Below, one piece after another: positions 5,526-8,997 of a stretch of 8,997 nucleotides of DNA. The notes beneath the pieces were generated by a model. The model saw nothing but the letters and a program-made list of their open reading frames with translations. It made no database searches and had not been told where the DNA came from. Both the position numbers and the translations under genes were made by a program. The stretch's first letter is position 1. Each line of letters starts with the position of its first letter. Source of the stretch: an uncultured Clostridia bacterium (GTDB lineage: Bacteria > Bacillota > Clostridia > Lachnospirales > Lachnospiraceae); the NCBI GenBank assembly GCA_946186175.1, contig CAMHMG010000121.1, positions 1 through 8,997 on the forward strand. Reading direction: 5' to 3'.

Positions 5526-5765
5526 TCAGGAACCCATTGCAGAAAATGTTGCCAAAAGTGCTGCTCCTAATACTGCATAAAGAATAATTGATAATACAAT
5601 TGCAATTGCTGCAATTATCAATTGAGCCTGAGCATAACGTTTTTTGTCAATAGGAGTATTAGAGCCAAATGCCCATATAAACAAAAATATTATACCAACA
5701 CACGGAATGCAGGCGATTACTATTGTCGCAAGCCACTGACCTAATGTAAGCTCTTCATCATACAT
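5526..5765 (-). CDS. Small two-helix membrane protein with LGQW and CIPCVG motifs (first tandem copy), 79 aa
   Basis: Short N-terminus (MYDEE), then TLGQW (7-11) and a first helix at about 12-33 broken by CIPCVG (19-24) and ending IWAFG. A basic loop (DKKR, 40-43) should lie in the cytoplasm, followed by AQAQLI and a long second helix at about 46-75 rich in Ala and Ile. Cys19 and Cys22 form a CxxC pair inside or at the edge of the membrane. An AAAGGAG site (5775-5781) precedes the ATG by 9 bases. The gene heads a two-gene unit with its paralogue 47 bases downstream, behind a promoter at 5847-5875. No enzyme motif is visible and the function is unknown. It is not a recognisable CD225 or TM2 protein by eye. 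Confidence 0.85.
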   Translation of the reverse strand: MYDEELTLGQWLATIVIACIPCVGIIFLFIWAFGSNTPIDKKRYAQAQLIIAAIAIVLSIILYAVLGAALLATFSAMGS

Positions 5766-5774
5766 ATTAAGTCA

Positions 5775-5781
5775 CTCCTTT
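5775..5781 (-). promoter_or_regulatory. Ribosome binding site of the first small membrane protein
   Basis: AAAGGAG on the minus strand, 9 bases before the ATG at 5765-5763. Confidence 0.75.
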
Positions 5782-5785
5782 CATA

Positions 5786-5797
5786 ATAAATACTTTT
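5786..5797. repeat. First copy of a 12-base direct repeat upstream of the small membrane protein pair
   Basis: ATAAATACTTTT (plus strand) occurs here and again at 5848-5859, start to start 62 bases apart and both in the same short intergenic region. In such AT-rich DNA this may be chance. The second copy covers the predicted -10 box. Confidence 0.4.
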
Positions 5798-5846
5798 TAG
5801 GCGTTTGCAAAACTCAAGAAAGAAAAAATAAAGTTTCGCAATTACC

Positions 5847-5875
5847 TATAAATACTTTTCATTTGTTGTAATCAA
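5847..5875 (-). promoter_or_regulatory. Candidate sigma-A promoter of the small membrane protein pair
   Basis: On the minus strand TTGATT (5870-5875), 17 bases, TTTATA (5847-5852). Start would fall near 5840, giving a leader of about 75 bases. The 135-base gap to the upstream DUF2752 gene and the absence of another better pair support a promoter here. The -10 box has two mismatches, so strength is likely moderate. Confidence 0.45.
5848..5859. repeat. Second copy of the 12-base direct repeat, overlapping the -10 box
   Basis: Identical to 5786-5797 over all 12 bases. Its overlap with the predicted -10 box makes a regulatory role possible but unproven. Confidence 0.4.
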
Positions 5876-5885
5876 TATTGATCAC
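5868..5885. promoter_or_regulatory. Near-perfect palindrome over the -35 box; candidate operator
   Basis: GTAATCAATATTGATCAC reads the same on both strands except at one base pair (positions 3 and 16). The inner 12 bases ATCAATATTGAT are perfect. It covers the -35 box of the promoter at 5847-5875, the usual place for a dimeric repressor to block transcription. No T run follows, so it is not a terminator. No known regulator's site was recognised. Confidence 0.4.
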
Positions 5886-5900
5886 TATATATCTCAAAAA

Positions 5901-6353
5901 TTAAACAATTTTCGAAATCCTTAATTGTCTGACAAAGTTATATACCGGTGACAAAAAATTATCCTTATAATATTCCATTGGTTTATGGTAAGGAAATAAT
6001 GTTATCATTCTGTATAAATAATATATAAATAACATACTTAAAACACCAATAACAAGAATATTAAAATATAATATTCTTCGTCCAAGTATATATCTCATAA
6101 AAACACAATATATAATAATTAATGCAATTGGTATTATAATAGGATTGTAGTAAAATACCTTATTAAAATCGAATAATATCATCGATATTCCTGCTCTTGT
6201 CAATCCACATCCAGGACATGGTAATCCTGTCAACAATCTTAAAGGACATACATAACCAAATAATAAATGTGTAATGATCAAATACAGGATAACTATAATT
6301 ATTCCTTTATAATTATTGCGTATATCATCAATTAATATATGAAAACCTTTCAT
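5901..6353 (-). CDS. DUF2752 family membrane protein, 150 aa
   Basis: Recognised by the family signature: Cys36, then LTGLPCPGCGLTRA (41-54) right after the first helix, with Cys46 and Cys49 as a CPGC pair. Three membrane helices are visible at about 17-35, 72-90 and 97-116, and the C-terminal 30 residues are polar and basic. The NPI turn (70-72) before helix 2 also fits the family. Its function is unknown. The gene starts 12 bases after the alaS stop and has only a weak ribosome binding site (AAGAAT, too far away), so translation is probably low or coupled to alaS. It is very AT-rich: six lines of 60 bases from 5941 to 6300 average about 25% G+C by hand count, against about 40% in alaS. yqfD is similarly AT-rich, so this is not proof of transfer. 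Confidence 0.87.
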   Translation of the reverse strand: MKGFHILIDDIRNNYKGIIIVILYLIITHLLFGYVCPLRLLTGLPCPGCGLTRAGISMILFDFNKVFYYNPIIIPIALIIIYCVFMRYILGRRILYFNILVIGVLSMLFIYYLYRMITLFPYHKPMEYYKDNFLSPVYNFVRQLRISKIV

Positions 6354-6365
6354 AATCTATTATTC

Positions 6366-8997
6366 TTATGATAATTGGGCGATTGCAGTTTCTTTGGCTT
6401 TGTCTATTGCATCAGCAATTCCTGTAGGATTCTTACCTCCGGCCTGTGCCATATTAGGACGTCCGCCGCCGCCACCACCAACAAGTGGCGCAACTTCTTT
6501 GATAAGATTACCAGCATGGGCACCGGCTTTAACAGCACCGTCTGTTGCCATAGCTATAAGATTAACCTTGTCACCATTTGAAGAGGCAATCACTACAACA
6601 CCCTCAGAAACCTTCTCCTTAAGCTGATCTCCAAGATCACGAAGTCCATTCATATCAACGCCGTCAACTGCTGTTGCGATGATATTGAAATCACCTACAG
6701 AAACCATATCAGATGTAACATCTCCAAGTGATTCATTGGCAAGTTTAGCCTTTAAGGATTCATTTTCCGAAGACAATTCTTTAATCTGAGCAAGTGTATG
6801 ACTGATCTTATCAACAAGCTGATCAGGATTAGTCTTAAGCAATTCTGATGCTATAGCAATCTTTGCTTCCAGCCCCTTGTAATATTCGAGAACGCCCTTA
6901 CCTGTAAGCGCTTCAATACGGCGAACACCGGATGCAATACCTGACTCAGAAACAATCTTAAACAGAGCTATAGAACTTGTATTCTTAACATGAGTACCAC
7001 CACAGAATTCAATAGAATAATCATCCATATTAACTACACGGACAGTATCGCCGTACTTCTCCCCAAACAATGCCATAGCTCCGGTCTTCTTAGCCTCTTC
7101 AATAGGCATTTCTTTAATATCAACATTGAGACCTTCTGCAATCTTTTCATTGACAATCTCTTCAACCTTAGCAATCTCTTCATCAGTCATTGCAGAAAAA
7201 TGTGAAAAGTCAAAACGAAGTCTGTCAGGAGTTACCAGAGATCCCTTCTGCTCAACATGATTACCAAGCACAGTCTTTAATGCCTTCTGAAGAAGGTGTG
7301 TTGCACTGTGGTTTTTACATGTATCAGCACGACCAGTTGTATCAATAGCAAGTGAGACTGTATCACCAACCTTGAACATTCCCTTAGTTACAGTTCCGAC
7401 ATGTCCATACTTGCCGCCCTTTAATTTGATAGTATCCTTAACTATGAATTCAGAATCTCCTGAAGTGATCACACCTGTATCACCCTGCTGTCCACCCATT
7501 GTTGCATAGAATGGAGTCTTTTCTACAAATAAAGTAGCATCATCACCGGCAACGATCGCATCAACAACAGAATCAGTTGTAAGAACTGTAATCTTTGAAT
7601 CATATGAATCATTATCATACCCCACAAACTCTGTTGTTATAGTCGGATCAATATCGTCATATACAGTAGCGTCAGCGCCCATATAGTTAGTGGTTTTTCT
7701 TGCGTTTCTTGCCTTAGTACGCTGTTCTTCCATACATGCTTTGAAGCCATCTTCGTCGATAGTATAACCCTTCTCTTCAAGGATCTCTTTTGTAAGATCT
7801 ACAGGGAATCCATAGGTATCATAGAGCTTGAATACTTCTGCACCGGCAAGTTCCTTAACATTCTTATCTGCCATATCTTTTTCAAGATCTGTAAGTATTG
7901 CAAGGCCCTGATCAATAGTTTTATTAAATGCTTCTTCTTCAATAGAAAGGTTACGGAAAATGAATTCCTTCTTCTCTTCAAGTTCCGGATATCCATCCTT
8001 AGAACCTTCGATCACAGTTTCTGAAAGCTTAGCAAGAAATGCTCCTTCAATTCCAAGTAATCTTCCGTGTCTTGCAGCACGACGAATAAGTCGACGAAGT
8101 ACATATCCTCTTCCCTCATTAGAAGGCATGATACCATCTGATATCATAAATGTAGCCGAACGGATATGATCTGTAATTAGTCTTATAGATACATCTTTCT
8201 TCTCATCTGTATGATAGGTGGCATTAGCAAATTCACATACTTTATTGCGAAGAGCCTCAATAGTATCAACATCAAATATGGAGTCTACATCCTGAACAAC
8301 TGATGCAAGTCTCTCAAGTCCCATACCTGTATCAATATTCTTATTCTCAAGCTCAGTATAATTACCTTTTCCGTCATTATTAAACTGAGTAAATACGTTG
8401 TTCCAGATCTCCATGTATCTGTCACAATCACAGCCTACAGTACATGTAGGCTTACCACAACCGTACTTCTCACCACGATCATAATATATCTCTGAACATG
8501 GACCACAAGGACCCGAACCATGCTCCCAGAAGTTGTCCTCTTTGCCAAAACGGTATATTCTGTCTTCGGGAATACCTATCATCTCATGCCATAGATCAAA
8601 AGCCTCGTCATCATCCTGATATACAGATGGATAAAGTCTATCCGGATCCATCTCAAGAACTTCTGTCAGGAACTCCCAAGACCATGAAATTGCTTCCTTT
8701 TTAAAATAATCACCAAATGAGAAATTACCTAACATCTCAAAGAATGTACCATGTCTTGCCGTCTTACCTACATTCTCGATATCACCTGTACGGATACATT
8801 TCTGGCAGGTAGTCACCCTTCTTCTGGGTGGAATCTCCTGTCCGGTAAAATAAGGTTTCAATGGAGCCATACCGGCATTGATAAGTAAGAGAGAGTTATC
8901 ATTCTGTGGAACAAGAGAAAAACTGTTCATTCTCAAATGATCCTTGCTCTCAAAAAACTCAAGATACATTTTTCTTAATTCATTTAAACCATACTTC
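6366..8997 (-). CDS. alaS: Alanine-tRNA ligase, lacking only its first few codons (cut by window edge)
   Basis: Class II synthetase that charges tRNA-Ala and edits mischarged Ser and Gly. The frame is open to the window edge and reads KYGLNELRK before the Met at 8969, so that Met is internal and the true start lies just outside. From the Met at 8969, visible parts are motif 2 (RRRVTTCQKCIRTGD, 49-63) and the Cys-rich insert (CGPCSE, 155-160, to CDCD). Motif 3 GMGLER is at 215-220. The editing domain has HSATH (554-558) and CGGTH (656-660). A coiled linker (about 700-745) leads to the C-Ala domain with the Gly-rich GGGGGGRPNMAQAGG (831-845). All catalytic and zinc residues are intact. No terminator follows, so DUF2752 is probably read from the alaS message. 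Confidence 0.99.
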   Translation of the reverse strand, partial: KYGLNELRKMYLEFFESKDHLRMNSFSLVPQNDNSLLLINAGMAPLKPYFTGQEIPPRRRVTTCQKCIRTGDIENVGKTARHGTFFEMLGNFSFGDYFKKEAISWSWEFLTEVLEMDPDRLYPSVYQDDDEAFDLWHEMIGIPEDRIYRFGKEDNFWEHGSGPCGPCSEIYYDRGEKYGCGKPTCTVGCDCDRYMEIWNNVFTQFNNDGKGNYTELENKNIDTGMGLERLASVVQDVDSIFDVDTIEALRNKVCEFANATYHTDEKKDVSIRLITDHIRSATFMISDGIMPSNEGRGYVLRRLIRRAARHGRLLGIEGAFLAKLSETVIEGSKDGYPELEEKKEFIFRNLSIEEEAFNKTIDQGLAILTDLEKDMADKNVKELAGAEVFKLYDTYGFPVDLTKEILEEKGYTIDEDGFKACMEEQRTKARNARKTTNYMGADATVYDDIDPTITTEFVGYDNDSYDSKITVLTTDSVVDAIVAGDDATLFVEKTPFYATMGGQQGDTGVITSGDSEFIVKDTIKLKGGKYGHVGTVTKGMFKVGDTVSLAIDTTGRADTCKNHSATHLLQKALKTVLGNHVEQKGSLVTPDRLRFDFSHFSAMTDEEIAKVEEIVNEKIAEGLNVDIKEMPIEEAKKTGAMALFGEKYGDTVRVVNMDDYSIEFCGGTHVKNTSSIALFKIVSESGIASGVRRIEALTGKGVLEYYKGLEAKIAIASELLKTNPDQLVDKISHTLAQIKELSSENESLKAKLANESLGDVTSDMVSVGDFNIIATAVDGVDMNGLRDLGDQLKEKVSEGVVVIASSNGDKVNLIAMATDGAVKAGAHAGNLIKEVAPLVGGGGGGRPNMAQAGGKNPTGIADAIDKAKETAIAQLS

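Noticed and set aside
5798..5819. TTGCAA with a TATTAT box 16 bases away (5783-5812 region) as promoter for the small membrane proteins
   Set aside because: Transcription would begin within the ribosome binding site, leaving no usable leader. The pair at 5847-5875 is better placed.
5871..5882. ATCAATATTGAT palindrome as terminator of the alaS-DUF2752 unit
   Set aside because: It is AT-only in its centre, has no loop and no T run after it, so it is more like a protein-binding site.
6462..6486. GC-rich repeat of CCG/CCA triplets as a possible structural element
   Set aside because: It is the codon run for the normal Gly-rich loop of the AlaRS C-Ala domain.

Overview
The window looks like a chromosomal segment of a low-GC, spore-lineage Firmicute, most likely a clostridium of the Lachnospiraceae type. 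I infer this from the style of the AlaRS, PhoH and YbeY proteins, the YqfC/YqfD sporulation pair and strong AGGAGG-like ribosome binding sites. No search was run, so the family-level placement is a judgement. All genes I can support are on the minus strand, so the reading order runs from the right end of the window to the left.

Right part (8997 to 5901): alaS, cut by the window edge at its first few codons, is followed after 12 bases by a three-helix DUF2752 membrane protein. Next (5900 to 5227) comes a 135-base control region and two tandem, paralogous membrane proteins of about 80 residues. They share an LGQW...IPCVG signature and have excellent ribosome binding sites. The control region has a sigma-A-like promoter whose -35 box lies in an 18-base near-palindrome.

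Middle part (5226 to 2363): rpsU (ribosomal protein S21) has its own strong extended -10 promoter and ends in a textbook intrinsic terminator. After the terminator comes a good match to a sporulation sigma-E promoter, then the overlapping cluster yqfC-yqfD-phoH.

Left part (2362 to 1): a sigma-A-like promoter drives ybeY, followed by a DUF3048 lipoprotein (YerB-like). A strong hairpin separates these from cdd (cytidine deaminase). Seventeen bases past cdd, the start of another hydrophobic protein runs off the window.

The backbone rpsU / yqfC / yqfD / phoH / ybeY / cdd is the conserved Firmicute neighbourhood for RNA maturation, translation and sporulation. Here several usual members are missing between these genes (yqeY, the yqfF HD phosphodiesterase, dgkA, and era directly after cdd). 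Accessory membrane or lipoprotein genes are present instead. The part with least known function is the DUF2752 plus tandem IPCVG membrane protein block between alaS and rpsU. It is the best candidate for an undescribed system, but nothing in the sequence proves that these proteins work together. I found no tRNA, rRNA, CRISPR array, insertion sequence or phage gene.
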